Below are positions 1 through 8,838 of a stretch of 38,844 nucleotides of DNA, piece by piece. The position numbers and the translations under genes were made by a program. The notes under the pieces were generated by a model, which saw only the letters and a program-made list of their open reading frames with translations, did no database searches and was not told the origin of the DNA. This stretch comes from Proteobacteria bacterium UBA664. GTDB taxonomy: Bacteria; Pseudomonadota; Gammaproteobacteria; UBA7966. The stretch's first letter is position 1, and each line of letters starts with the position of its first letter. The DNA lies in assembly GCA_002299125.1 (NCBI GenBank), contig DBNU01000012.1, positions 1 through 38,844 on the forward strand, given 5' to 3'.

Positions 1-923
1 CACACGAAACGACGAGGAGCCGGGTCCTTCCGGCTTGAGGATCAGCCCCTGTCCGGTCGGGAGCGCCAGGATCTCGACCCCCTTGCGTCGCGCGAACTCA
101 TCGAACGCGCGTTTCTGTTCCTCGTAGCTCACGAAGCCGTAGTCGTCGAGCAGCACCGCAGCCCCCGGCGAAAGGCGATCCCAAAACCATTCGGCGGCCG
201 CGATCTCGGGTAGGGCGCAGTTCATGTCGATGGAGAGAAAGGCCACTTGCGTGATCTCGATTTCGGCGAGAGTGTCTGGCACCGCGCCCCGTACCAGATG
301 CGCCCTCGGATAACGGGCGAAATGACGTTGCACGAAATCCCACTGATCCGCGTAGTAGGGTCTGAAGTGATCGAGCTTCTGGGCATTGGCGCGTTCCGCC
401 TCGGTCAGGTAGCGCTCGTCCAGACCATCGAACGTATCGAACAGGAAGAAACGCTTGCCGAGCGCCTGCCAGCCGAGGTAATGCATGATCGCGGTGCTGA
501 GAAAGCCCCGCCACACACCGCATTCCACGAAATTCCCGGTAGCCGCTGCCCGCGCGCGGCGCACCAGAGCGCCACGTGAAGCCTCCAGTGCATTGGATGA
601 TCATGACCGAGAGCCTCCAGACCGCACCGATACGCCTCCACGTAGCGCGGATCACGCATGAAGTCGTGGTTGTGAATGACGCGCGGATCGGTGCGCAGTC
701 CGTCGTAGTCGAACACATCCGTGTACACCGAATCCGCAACCCGGGTGGGATTCGGCTGACTCCAGGCGTTCACCGCATCAGCCGGCATCGGGCCGGTCAA
801 CGGAACGGGATCGCTCGCGGGCCGAACGCCGGGATGCGTCACCATGAGGCCGACACGTCGCGCGAAAGAGATCGCCATCCGCTGCAGCGGCGTCAGCCGG
901 GAGGTGGTGTCCGGTTCAGGCAT
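1..923 (-). pseudogene. TylF-type O-methyltransferase, frameshifted, cut by window edge
   Basis: SAM-dependent methyltransferase of the TylF/MycF (macrocin O-methyltransferase) family, expected to methylate a sugar hydroxyl. The N-terminal ~120 residues (from ATG at 923, MPEPDTTSRL) read in one frame to about position 555. The core continues in another frame: NFVECGVWRG (SAM-binding motif), FFLFDTFDGL, then AFLSIDMN and VLLLDDYGF, the acidic metal/substrate motifs of the family. The second frame is open to the window edge, so the true end is not seen. Loss of one base in the GC-run near 545-558 would explain the break, since adding one base restores CAAR-x-AAATGNF. The start overlaps the preceding methyltransferase by 8 nt. 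Whether this is a natural mutation or a sequence error cannot be decided here. The family call is firm; the acceptor is unknown. Confidence 0.85.
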
Positions 924-2064
924 TGCGGTCGTGCAGGAAGAACGCCGCGCCGTTGAAGCCGTATGTGAAGAACGCAGACGATGAGAATCTTTCCTGGGCT
1001 TCGAGGAACTCACCGAACGCACGCCGCTCTCCGTAGTTGGGGCTCGCCTTGTTGCAGTTCCAGTCGTCGAACATGATCACGCAACCGTCCTGCAACGCGT
1101 TCATCCGGTACAGCCCCGAGAGCACCTCCACGGTCGACTGGTAGAGATCACAGTCAACGTGGACGACGGCGGCCCGGAGCGGCTGGTCCTGACGGAGCGT
1201 TTCAGAGTAGAACCCCCTGTGCGCGACGATCCGCTCAGCACGCAACACGGCGGAGAGCTGGCTATGGATATGCTTGTCCACGCTACCACCAAGGCGGGCA
1301 ACGAAATCGTCCGGGAAGCGCATCCTGTCCTGCCAGAGGTTACGTCCTGAGATCTCGTAGCTCTCTCGGTCCACTCGCGACGCGTATTCAGGCAGCCCCT
1401 CGAACGAATCGAAAAGGTGCATGCGTCCCATGAAGCGCAGGCGCCGCGCGGTCTCGCAGAAGATCCGGGCCGACCAACCGCCCAGAACACCGAACTCGAG
1501 GATGTCGCCGATCACGCCGGCGATCGACACGTACTCGACCACGCGCAGTACCGCCTCCCTGTGTACGGCCGTGGCCCGCGCGGCGTCGTGAAACACGAAG
1601 CACTGGCGAGTGAGGTCGTAGCCGCCCGGCGCTTCCTCGAACGGCATCAGGTCCGTCTGGACCCCGACGTTGTCGGGGTCGGCCTCGATCGCGCGAGCGA
1701 GAAGTTCTCTGGCGTTCGCCCGATCACCCGCACGCAGTGCGGACCGGGCGCGTTCGTGATAGAGCACGGCGAGTTCGCGCATGCCCAGCACCGCTGGGTG
1801 ATAGAGGTGCACGACAGCTAACGCGCAGGCATACGCGTGGTACGCGCGCTCGATATCGGCCGAATCCTGGCACTCTCGCCCACGGCCGCACCAGTACGCC
1901 GCGTCGAGGGGACCGCGCTCCGCGAGCTCACGCAGATCGGGGCACGCCCCTGGCTCCGGAGGGGCAATCGTCGCGGGTTCCGGCTGACACGCTGCGTGAC
2001 GGGATCCGCCTCGCAGATAGTCGAGGATACGCGCAAGGGTGATCGACTTCGGGATCGCCGGCAT
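916..2064 (-). CDS. TylF-family O-methyltransferase with TPR-like N-terminus
   Basis: 382 residues. Residues ~45-150 are helical and TPR-like (ARSALRAGDRANARELLARAIEADPDN is the clearest repeat). Residues ~185-380 form a TylF-type class I methyltransferase: GDILEFGVLGGWSARIF (SAM loop), MHLFDSFEGLPEY, VVHVDCDLYQST and IMFDDWN, with acidic residues that bind Mg and substrate in MycF/TylF. It probably methylates a sugar in the glycan assembled by this locus. It sits between a 52-codon gene (9-nt gap) and a second TylF-type methyltransferase that its end overlaps. TPR-methyltransferase fusions are common in polysaccharide loci. The exact acceptor cannot be inferred. Confidence 0.88.
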   Translation of the reverse strand: MPAIPKSITLARILDYLRGGSRHAACQPEPATIAPPEPGACPDLRELAERGPLDAAYWCGRGRECQDSADIERAYHAYACALAVVHLYHPAVLGMRELAVLYHERARSALRAGDRANARELLARAIEADPDNVGVQTDLMPFEEAPGGYDLTRQCFVFHDAARATAVHREAVLRVVEYVSIAGVIGDILEFGVLGGWSARIFCETARRLRFMGRMHLFDSFEGLPEYASRVDRESYEISGRNLWQDRMRFPDDFVARLGGSVDKHIHSQLSAVLRAERIVAHRGFYSETLRQDQPLRAAVVHVDCDLYQSTVEVLSGLYRMNALQDGCVIMFDDWNCNKASPNYGERRAFGEFLEAQERFSSSAFFTYGFNGAAFFLHDRNA

Positions 2065-2073
2065 CGGAGTGGG

Positions 2074-2232
2074 TCACGCCCAGCCGATCGCGCGACGCAG
2101 CCGCCGTTGTGCCCGACGACGGACCTCGGCAAGCGGGTCTCGCGCCAGTACCATCTTCACGTCCATGAGCCGCATCCCGGAGCGGATGTAGCCGCGATCG
2201 ACCAAGTACTGCATGAGCTTGAAATGAATCAT
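2074..2232 (-). CDS. small protein of unknown function (52 aa)
   Basis: Not recognised. The ATG at 2232 follows an AGGGG stretch at good ribosome-binding distance, and the frame encodes 52 residues (starts MIHFKLMQYLVDRGYIRSGM, ends RRAIGWA). It is basic, with an arginine-rich C-terminus, and has no membrane segment. It fills the space between the GT2 glycosyltransferase (75 nt upstream) and the TPR-methyltransferase, which begins 9 nt after its stop, so it fits the operon's spacing. It could be a genuine small operon member or the surviving end of a larger lost gene. The frame is short enough that chance cannot be excluded. Confidence 0.45.
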   Translation of the reverse strand: MIHFKLMQYLVDRGYIRSGMRLMDVKMVLARDPLAEVRRRAQRRLRRAIGWA

Positions 2233-2307
2233 CCGTCACCCCTGCTCACTGTTCAACCGGACATTGCTCGTGCCGCGACCGGATCGGAGTCCGTCTGGCC
2301 GAGCACC

Positions 2308-3327
2308 TCATAAGGAACTGCCGGCTGGCCGGCGATACCGCACGCGAATGATCGCAGCACCCAGCAGACGATACAGCAGCGTTGGGCAGACGTCGAAGGC
2401 GCGCAGGGCGACGAATGCCCGAACGATGCTTGCTCTGGCCCGGATCGTGTTAAGTGCGCGCGTTGTGCGCGACGCTCCCGGCCCGGCATCCGAGGGGCGC
2501 GCCTCCGCTTCGCTTCGAGCCCTAAGAGCCGCGAACCGGATGCGTCCTTCCATCCTCGCAAGAAACGACGTCTCCGGGAGCGTGGGCGCGTGCGTGCGCA
2601 CGTACTCCGTAGCGATGGCGATGAGCCGTTCGACGCCTTCTTCGTCGCGCAACGTCGCGCTGAGCACCCCACCTTCATGGACGCGAAGCAATGCGAGCGG
2701 TACCGGCGAGAACACGGCGCCGTGGCGCGACGAAACCACCGTGGCCGCGAGCAGGTCGCTGAGCCCGCCGAGCCGATCATCGAATCCGCCGATCGCATCG
2801 AGCGCCGCGCGCCGGAAGCACATCGTAGGCCCGGCGAACCAGCTCCCGACACCAACGGCGAGCGCTCGGCAACGGATCGCATCCATCCAGCGATCATCAA
2901 GTGCTACCACCGGAGACCAGTGCAGGCCGGTCGAGCGGCCGCCCTCGTCCATCAGCCACGTCATCGCGGACCAGAGGCCGGCCTCCGGATGCGCCCGGAG
3001 CGCGGCCTTCGCATGCCCGACCAACCCGGGGAGCATGCAGTCGTTCGAAGAAAGGAACACAACGAACTCGCAACGAGCCTCCCGCAGGCCGCGGTTGATC
3101 GTCGCGATGGTGCCGAGCCAAGTCTTGTTCTCGATGAGCCGCGCGAAGGGGAACTGGCAGATCTCCCGTTCGATCAGTTCGCGACTGTCGTCTGTCGACC
3201 AGTCGTCGATGACGATGAACTCGTCGGGGGGCGGCACCTGGTGGAGCACCGAACGGAGCGCACGAGGCAGCGCCGCCGCATCATTGCGGTTAGGCATCAC
3301 CACGGCGATCGTCGGACGATGGTTCAT
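2308..3327 (-). CDS. Glycosyltransferase family 2
   Basis: About 339 residues. GT-A fold glycosyltransferase that adds one sugar from a nucleotide donor on the cytoplasmic side. Visible motifs: N-terminal TIAVVMPNRNDA, the nucleotide-binding FIVIDDWSTDDS, FVVFLSSNDCMLPG at the DXD position (here S-N-D), and the acceptor-side GGFDDRLGGLSDL. The last ~70 residues are basic and may touch the membrane. ATG at 3327 is preferred because a GAGAG lies 8 nt upstream; a GTG two codons earlier (3333) is also possible. It lies 67 nt after the TPR-glycosyltransferase. The lack of a classic DXD may reflect a variant motif. Donor and linkage are unknown. Confidence 0.9.
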   Translation of the reverse strand: MNHRPTIAVVMPNRNDAAALPRALRSVLHQVPPPDEFIVIDDWSTDDSRELIEREICQFPFARLIENKTWLGTIATINRGLREARCEFVVFLSSNDCMLPGLVGHAKAALRAHPEAGLWSAMTWLMDEGGRSTGLHWSPVVALDDRWMDAIRCRALAVGVGSWFAGPTMCFRRAALDAIGGFDDRLGGLSDLLAATVVSSRHGAVFSPVPLALLRVHEGGVLSATLRDEEGVERLIAIATEYVRTHAPTLPETSFLARMEGRIRFAALRARSEAEARPSDAGPGASRTTRALNTIRARASIVRAFVALRAFDVCPTLLYRLLGAAIIRVRYRRPAGSSL

Positions 3328-3400
3328 GTACACAACTCTCGAAAGCCAGCGGGTACTCCGTCACAACGCATGGCTGTTAGCGCCAGTGGTCGTGCGGTGG

Positions 3401-5455
3401 TCAGCGGGATTCGGGAGGGACTTGGTCGGACTTTCCCTGGTCTGCGTCGCCGAAGAACAAGGCTCCTCGGCGCGCAAAGAACGCCTCGCTCGCGCGGCCA
3501 TTGCCGAACAGCGGCCGGCCTCCGACTACTCGGGATAGTATGCCCGCAACGCGTGTGCTGGCACTAGTGCCCATCATTTTGCCGCTGATGATCTCGTCGA
3601 GCCGCTCCGCGACGACCTCGGCGATGTCGTCGGGCGAATTGTTCACCGGAGTCACTCCCCGGCCGGAGAGGTTACGCAGGTCGAAGATCTGGTCACGAAA
3701 CGCGTCCGGAAGCATCTCTTCGAGGCGAAGATATCGTTCTTCAGGCTCGGACCAGAATGGCTTCGGACAGTAGGTCACACTGGAGGGCCAGAGCTGCGCG
3801 AAGTTGGACAGGCAGTTCACGAGCACGCAAGGCGTTCCAAAGCTGATGACTGCGTTCGTCAGCCCGGACGTCGTCCCGATGAAGAGCCGAGCATCGCCAC
3901 AGAGGTACACGTCCATCTCCGGCGACTTCTCGCGAGAGACCGCGTAGTCGATAACGTTGCGCATCGCAGGCAGGGGCTGCATCGAGCGATCTCCCACGCG
4001 AACCACCCATCCGCCGCGACCGACGACTTCGTGGATCGCGGCCTCGTAGTCCATGATCGACGCGTTCCGATGCGATTGGCTCCTGGTCGAGTGTTCCCGG
4101 TGGTATCCACCTTCGCGGACGTGCAGCGTGACGAACCATGCGCCCTCGGGGAGGCCGAGCCGTTCGAGTCGGACGCGGCCACGCGACCGCGCAACCGCAT
4201 CCAAGTGTAGCAGCGGCCCTCGTGCTGTCCGATCCCACTCGATGTGGACCCGTGCACCAAATTCCGTGAAGGCATCCCCAGTGTCATCGGGGTTGATCAC
4301 GGCGTTGAAGCAGTCACCGAAGTAGCGCTGCCACGGGAAAAGCCTGGTGACGAGATCTTGATCCTCGACGACCAACAGCCTGCTTCTCCAGCAGTCGAGA
4401 TAGGCGGGGTTCGATACCTTGTCGCGCGGCGCGAGCAGAACGTAGTTCGCGCGCGGCGTCCAGCCCAGCAGGGCGGCCTTGAGATAGGTATCGAGCATGG
4501 CAATGTGGCCGATCTGGGTCACCCACTCGTAGGGCAGGATCCGTACGGGCAGGTCCGGATCGAACGGTGCGATGCGCGCCAAGGCATCGAGATGATCCGC
4601 CGGCAGTGCATGCTCCCGCGCCGCCCGCCGTTGGGTGCGGAGGGCGTCGGCGAAAAGCTCGCCCCCCCTGCGCCCGAGTCCGGCGTGGATGGCCAGTTCG
4701 CCGGCGCGGTTCAAAGCGTCGTAGAGAATGCAATCGTCGCGCTTCTCCAGATCCAGCGGCTGAAGAACATACCTGTCGCGGTCATACTTCGCCGCGAGGT
4801 TCTGATGCGCCATGGCGAAGCGCGGATCGAGTTCGATCGCGTGCCTGAGCAAGGGCAGCGCATTTTCCGCGTCTCCCCGCATGAGCAGTACGCTTGCGAG
4901 GTTCACTTCGAGCTGCGGCCAGTGGTCGTGGAGCGTGAGCGCCGTCCGGTAGGCGTCCTCGGCACCCTCCAGGTTGGCGAGGTACGTTCGCACCCAGCCG
5001 AGATGGAAGTACGCGCCGGCTGCGCGATACCCGACCCGTGTCGCCTCGGACAGGTCGGCTTCCGCCTTGAGGCGATCGTCGTTACCGAAATGGGCCATCC
5101 CCCGCATGAACAACAGTGCGGCGTAGTCCTGCCGCGTCTTCTCAATCCTTTTGTTGATTGCAGCGGAAATCGCCCTAGAAAGGAGCGACTGGCCTAACAT
5201 TCTCCTGATAAGCGCACGGATCCACCGGGTGCCGCCGGTCATACTGATGAGTCTTACGGACGAATTGTGCCCAGTCCTTGTTTGTAGCCCCTCGCACGTG
5301 ACCCAGAGCAAGGCGCTGGAACCGAGACCCAAGGCAAAGTCCCGAATGCGAATGAGGGCGTCGCGCCATCGCCGAACGCCACTATGGTCACGGACTGTGG
5401 CGTCAGCACTCCCGCGTTGATCGTGACCGCCTGAAAGCGTGAATCTCCGCCCCAT
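3401..5455 (-). CDS. TPR protein fused to TIGR04372-type glycosyltransferase domain
   Basis: About 684 residues. Residues ~100-230 carry TPR repeats (AGAYFHLGWVRTYLANLEGA, LEVNLASVLLMRGDAENALP, HAIELDPRFAMAHQNLA). The C-terminal ~380 residues match the putative glycosyltransferase family TIGR04372: WVTLHVREGGYH-like FVTLHVREGGYHRE, a DYEAAIHEVVGRGGWVVRVGD stretch, and LFIGTTSGLTNAVISFGTPC, which resembles the sugar-nucleotide site of GT-B enzymes. ATG 5455 follows AAGGAAAC and is the best start; a GTG at 5473 abuts the stop of the alcohol dehydrogenase gene. It belongs to the glycan operon and probably extends or modifies the glycan. The family is known mainly from prediction, so the activity is inferred. 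Confidence 0.8.
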   Translation of the reverse strand: MGRRFTLSGGHDQRGSADATVRDHSGVRRWRDALIRIRDFALGLGSSALLWVTCEGLQTRTGHNSSVRLISMTGGTRWIRALIRRMLGQSLLSRAISAAINKRIEKTRQDYAALLFMRGMAHFGNDDRLKAEADLSEATRVGYRAAGAYFHLGWVRTYLANLEGAEDAYRTALTLHDHWPQLEVNLASVLLMRGDAENALPLLRHAIELDPRFAMAHQNLAAKYDRDRYVLQPLDLEKRDDCILYDALNRAGELAIHAGLGRRGGELFADALRTQRRAAREHALPADHLDALARIAPFDPDLPVRILPYEWVTQIGHIAMLDTYLKAALLGWTPRANYVLLAPRDKVSNPAYLDCWRSRLLVVEDQDLVTRLFPWQRYFGDCFNAVINPDDTGDAFTEFGARVHIEWDRTARGPLLHLDAVARSRGRVRLERLGLPEGAWFVTLHVREGGYHREHSTRSQSHRNASIMDYEAAIHEVVGRGGWVVRVGDRSMQPLPAMRNVIDYAVSREKSPEMDVYLCGDARLFIGTTSGLTNAVISFGTPCVLVNCLSNFAQLWPSSVTYCPKPFWSEPEERYLRLEEMLPDAFRDQIFDLRNLSGRGVTPVNNSPDDIAEVVAERLDEIISGKMMGTSASTRVAGILSRVVGGRPLFGNGRASEAFFARRGALFFGDADQGKSDQVPPESR

Positions 5456-5473
5456 GTTGTTTCCTTGAGCCAC

Positions 5474-6523
5474 CTACATGAGCAGGACGCAGCGCCCGCT
5501 CACCTCGCCGCTGCGCATGCCGGCGATCGCGTCGTTGATCTGCTCGATCCGGTAGCGGTGGGTCAGCAGTTCCCGCAGGCGCAGCCGCCCGGCGCGGAAC
5601 AGCGCCTGGTAGCGCGGGATGTCGCGCTCCGGCACCGTCTCGCCGCCGTGCGAGCCGGAGATCGCCTTGCCGAAGTGCAGCGGCAGCGAATGGATGGTGA
5701 GGTCGTGGCCCTTGCGCGGCACGCCGACCAGCGTCACCCGGCCCTGCGGGCCGGTGAGCGCGTAGCCGAGCTGAATGATCGCGGGCTGGCCGGTGTTGTC
5801 GATGAAGTGGTCGACGCCCGCCGCGCCGGCGATCTCACGGATGCGCTGCGAGGCATCCTCGGCGTTGGCGTTGATCGTGTGCGTGGCGCCCATCTGCCGC
5901 GCGAGCGCGAGCCGGTTGTCGAACAGGTCGACGGCGACAATCGGATGCGCCGACACCAGCGCCGCCGCCTGCACGATGTTCAGGCCCACGCCGCCCGCCC
6001 CGTACACGACTACCGACTCACCGATGCGCACGCCGGCGTTGTTCTGCACCACGCCGAAGCCGGTGGTGACCGCGCAGCCGAACAGCGCCGCCACTTCCAT
6101 GTCGCTGTCGGGCGGGATCCGCGTCAGGCGGTTCTCCGACACCACCGCGTGCCGGTTGAAGGTGGTCACCCAGCCCGCGTTCACGCGCCGGCCGTCCCAG
6201 TCGTAGGCGGGCGGCGCGCATTCGATGCCCGGGCCCTTGCGCCAGTGCAGCACCACTTTGTCACCGGCCTGCACGCCGCGCACGCCCGGGCCGGTGTCGA
6301 GCACCGTGCCCGAGCCTTCGTGGCCGAGCAGGTGCGGCAGGAACCGGTCCTCGCCCTTGGCACCGTCGATCTCGCCGAGCTGCGAGCCGCAGATGCCGCT
6401 GTAGTGCACCTCGACCAGCACTTGACCAACGTCGAGCGCCCGCGGCAGCGCGACTTCCGCCAGCACCAGCGGCTGGCGCTGCTCGACCAGGATTGCGGCG
6501 AGGGTGGTGCAGGGGCGGCTCAT
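5474..6523 (-). CDS. Zinc-type alcohol dehydrogenase (MDR superfamily)
   Basis: 349 residues, usual MDR length. The catalytic zinc site is visible: C45 in GICGSQ, and H68-E69 in LLGHEGSG. The NAD(P) Rossmann motif is VVYGAGGVGLNIV around residue 175. The four-cysteine structural zinc loop of classical ADHs is absent (only one Cys, in GIEC), as in several sugar-specific MDR enzymes. The ATG at 6523 starts 7 nt after the upstream methyltransferase stop. The open frame extends further upstream, but that part reads as out-of-frame methyltransferase. In this operon it probably oxidises or reduces a sugar or sugar-nucleotide hydroxyl/keto group. The substrate is not inferable. Confidence 0.9.
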   Translation of the reverse strand: MSRPCTTLAAILVEQRQPLVLAEVALPRALDVGQVLVEVHYSGICGSQLGEIDGAKGEDRFLPHLLGHEGSGTVLDTGPGVRGVQAGDKVVLHWRKGPGIECAPPAYDWDGRRVNAGWVTTFNRHAVVSENRLTRIPPDSDMEVAALFGCAVTTGFGVVQNNAGVRIGESVVVYGAGGVGLNIVQAAALVSAHPIVAVDLFDNRLALARQMGATHTINANAEDASQRIREIAGAAGVDHFIDNTGQPAIIQLGYALTGPQGRVTLVGVPRKGHDLTIHSLPLHFGKAISGSHGGETVPERDIPRYQALFRAGRLRLRELLTHRYRIEQINDAIAGMRSGEVSGRCVLLM

Positions 6524-6530
6524 GCGCGGA

Positions 6531-7199
6531 TCACTCGAAGTAGATGAACGAATGGTCACCGGTGTAGCCGGTCTGGCGGAACCACCATTCCCATTCCTCG
6601 GGGGTATTGAAGGCCTCGCAGGTGACCTGCCAGTAGAGCAGGTTGGCCTTCTCGGTTTCGTTGCGGTAGGACTCGACGCACAGGTACTTGCGCCTGCCGA
6701 CGCGCTCCATCTCGCGCAGTGCCACATCAAGATCGTAGCAGTGCAGGTTGTGCAGGGTGTTGATCGAGTAGACGAGATCGAAGTAGCGGTCCGGCCAGGG
6801 CAGTTTCGTCGCGCTGCCGTGCGTGATGCGGTCGCGGATCTCCCCCTTGGCGTTGGTGATCGCGTACGCGGACACGTCGAGCCCGTAGACCTCGACTCCC
6901 GGCAGCACCTTGGTGAAGTCGTACATCAGGAAGCCCTTGCCGCAGCCCACATCGAGCACGCGGTCGCCGGGTTTCAGGCCGTAGTGCTCGACCATGCCGC
7001 GTGCCACCTTCTCCCAGCGGCCTTCCAGGTAGCGGTAGCCGCCGTAGTTGATGCGCCGGTCGCCGTCCCAGTAGTCGTAGTCCCAGCGTTTGGCGAGCTC
7101 GGCCGCCTTGGCTTTCGGGTAGTCGGGGTCGTTGACGCGCGCGAGATAGTCGCGTTTGGTCGCCTTATGCAGCGGCGACATGAAGTCGATGTAGGCCAC
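6531..7199 (-). CDS. Class I SAM-dependent methyltransferase
   Basis: 222 residues. The SAM-binding motif I is VLDVGCGKGFLMYDF near residue 80, followed by VYGLDVSAYAI (motif II acidic residue) and YFDLVYSINTLHNL (motif IV region). The N-terminus (YWDGDRRINYGGYRY) resembles small-molecule methyltransferases found in surface-glycan clusters. It is 9 nt downstream of the APH-type kinase gene and directly precedes the alcohol dehydrogenase. It probably N-, O- or C-methylates an intermediate of the sugar pathway. The reaction is an inference from context. Confidence 0.88.
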   Translation of the reverse strand: MAYIDFMSPLHKATKRDYLARVNDPDYPKAKAAELAKRWDYDYWDGDRRINYGGYRYLEGRWEKVARGMVEHYGLKPGDRVLDVGCGKGFLMYDFTKVLPGVEVYGLDVSAYAITNAKGEIRDRITHGSATKLPWPDRYFDLVYSINTLHNLHCYDLDVALREMERVGRRKYLCVESYRNETEKANLLYWQVTCEAFNTPEEWEWWFRQTGYTGDHSFIYFE

Positions 7200-7208
7200 G
7201 GCGGGTTC

Positions 7209-8222
7209 TCAGCAGGACAGGGAATCGAACAGCGCCCGCGCCTTGGCGAGCTGCGCGCGCTTGCGCGGCTCGGCGCCGGCACCGGGGTCGGCGAAGCGGC
7301 GCCGGCGCACCGCATCGGGCAGGAATTCGTTGAGCACGATACAGCACCATTTGATGCGGAACACGGGTTCCAGCAGGCGCGCGCGCGCCGCCATCGCCGC
7401 GCCGAAGGGCGCGATGGCGATCCGCAGGAACGCGTCGAAGTGGGCGCGCGGCACCGGCACGCCGGGGTGGGCGAAGAAGTCGCCCACCGCCTTGGCCGGG
7501 TCGTCCCAGCCGGCGTACTCGAAATCGAGAAAGCACAGCGTGCCGTCCGGGCGGCGCAGCGCGTTGTGGAAGCCGAAGTCCGAGGGAGAAAGACAGCGTG
7601 CGCTGGCGTCGAGCGGCGATTCGGGCTCGTCGCCGGCGGCGAGGATGTCCGCGCGCAGCGAACGCCAGCGCACGCCCAGCGCGTCGGCGAAGCGGCGCGC
7701 CTCGCGGTCGATGTCGGCGGCGGCGGGGATCGCCGCCAGCCGCGCGATGCGGCCGTCGACCATGCGCAGGTGCTCGCCGGCGCTGAAGCAGGCCTCGGAC
7801 GCCGCGCCGATGCCGCCCGCCGCGGCGCGGCTCGCCGGCGCGTTCAGCGCGGCGAAGAAGCGGGCGGCCTCGGCGACGCAGGCCGCGTCGACGGCGGCAA
7901 GGTCGAGCTTCGCGCCCTCGACATACTCGTAGAGCGCGAGGTGGGTGTGCGGGCTGCACGCCAGCGGCCGCGGCACGCAGCGCAGTCCTATGCGCCAGGC
8001 ATGTTCGAGAAGGGCGTATTCCGCACCGAGGCGGTCGCGCGGGTCCGCAGGGTCGTGGAAGTACCACTTCGCTACCAGGCGTTCGCCGCCGCTCAGCACG
8101 GTGAACACGCGGTTGTTGCCACCGGTGCCAAGCGGCTCGATCATGTAGCCCGCAGCGTCCCGCCCACTCTCGGCGAGCAACACCCCGAGCGCCGGCTCCA
8201 GCTCTAGCGCGACCTGCGCCAT
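7209..8222 (-). CDS. APH/choline-kinase-like phosphotransferase
   Basis: 337 residues with a protein-kinase-like fold. The glycine-rich loop is GTGGNNRVFTV (~residue 32), the ATP lysine lies in RLVAKWYF, and the catalytic (Brenner) segment is LSPSDFGFHN with the Asp and Asn present but Pro at the usual first His position. The metal-binding FLDFEYAGWDDP follows. It overlaps the HAD gene upstream by 19 nt, so kinase and phosphatase-like genes are probably co-translated. In this context it is more likely a sugar kinase for the pathway than an antibiotic-resistance enzyme. Substrate unknown. Confidence 0.85.
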   Translation of the reverse strand: MAQVALELEPALGVLLAESGRDAAGYMIEPLGTGGNNRVFTVLSGGERLVAKWYFHDPADPRDRLGAEYALLEHAWRIGLRCVPRPLACSPHTHLALYEYVEGAKLDLAAVDAACVAEAARFFAALNAPASRAAAGGIGAASEACFSAGEHLRMVDGRIARLAAIPAAADIDREARRFADALGVRWRSLRADILAAGDEPESPLDASARCLSPSDFGFHNALRRPDGTLCFLDFEYAGWDDPAKAVGDFFAHPGVPVPRAHFDAFLRIAIAPFGAAMAARARLLEPVFRIKWCCIVLNEFLPDAVRRRRFADPGAGAEPRKRAQLAKARALFDSLSC

Positions 8223-8821
8223 AGCGCCTCGACGCCGGAGCGCACCTCAGCCCAGCTCGCCGCGCGCTCGAGTCCGCTTTGCGCGTGATGGCCGTCCGGA
8301 TCGAACAGGATGCGCCCGATGGCCGCGGGAAAGCCCGGCGCGAGCAGGATCTCGGGCAGATCGTCGACGTAGACATCGCAGCCGGCGGCACCAATCCGGG
8401 CGAGCTTGTCCGTCTTGGTCAGTTCGAAGTGGACCGATTCCGGTGCCACCAGCGGCCCATCGGCATCGACGAGGTGGAGATCGATCCAGGCGCGCGCCGC
8501 CGCGTGCAGGTCGTGGCGTTCACCAATGAACGGGTGGCGGGTCTTGTGGCTGACGATGCTCACCGGGATTCCGGTGCCGCGTGCCCAGGCAAGGAACTCA
8601 TGTACGCCGTTGAAGGCCTCCGCCTCAGCCATGCGCGGACCGTAGGCGACGCCCTGCATCGCGGTCCACTGGTCTTCGCGGCCGGTGCGCCGCAGGTGAT
8701 CGCGCACGCTCAGCTTCGACACCGGCAAATCGTCGGGGACGAGTCCTTCGTCGCGCGCGATGCGGTGGAACATCGCGTCGTAGCTGACGATGGTATTGTC
8801 GAAATCCAAACCGACGTGCAT
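8204..8821 (-). CDS. HAD-family hydrolase
   Basis: 205 residues. HAD motif I is GLDFDNTIVSYD (nucleophile in DFDNT, residues ~6-10), motif II VSIVSHKT, the lysine in LTKTDKLARI, and motif IV CDVYVDDLPEIL. ATG 8821 was chosen because motif I begins five residues in; upstream codons in the same frame are antisense-like. The gene overlaps the kinase gene and lies 17 nt after the transketolase C-terminal subunit. It probably dephosphorylates a sugar phosphate, in a role like GmhB in heptose synthesis, but the sequence is not GmhB itself. The pathway role is inferred. Confidence 0.85.
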   Translation of the reverse strand: MHVGLDFDNTIVSYDAMFHRIARDEGLVPDDLPVSKLSVRDHLRRTGREDQWTAMQGVAYGPRMAEAEAFNGVHEFLAWARGTGIPVSIVSHKTRHPFIGERHDLHAAARAWIDLHLVDADGPLVAPESVHFELTKTDKLARIGAAGCDVYVDDLPEILLAPGFPAAIGRILFDPDGHHAQSGLERAASWAEVRSGVEALWRRSR

Positions 8822-8838
8822 GGCAAACCCGTCTCGTC

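Noticed and set aside
5465..6547. Long plus-strand open frame opposite the alcohol dehydrogenase gene
   Set aside because: Antisense shadow; the minus strand shows clear zinc and NAD motifs.
6504..8207. 567-codon plus-strand frame over the methyltransferase and kinase genes
   Set aside because: Antisense shadow with no domain signal.
7209..8222. APH-type gene as an aminoglycoside-resistance determinant
   Set aside because: It is embedded in and overlaps sugar-pathway genes, and the Brenner motif differs from resistance kinases, so a sugar kinase is more likely.
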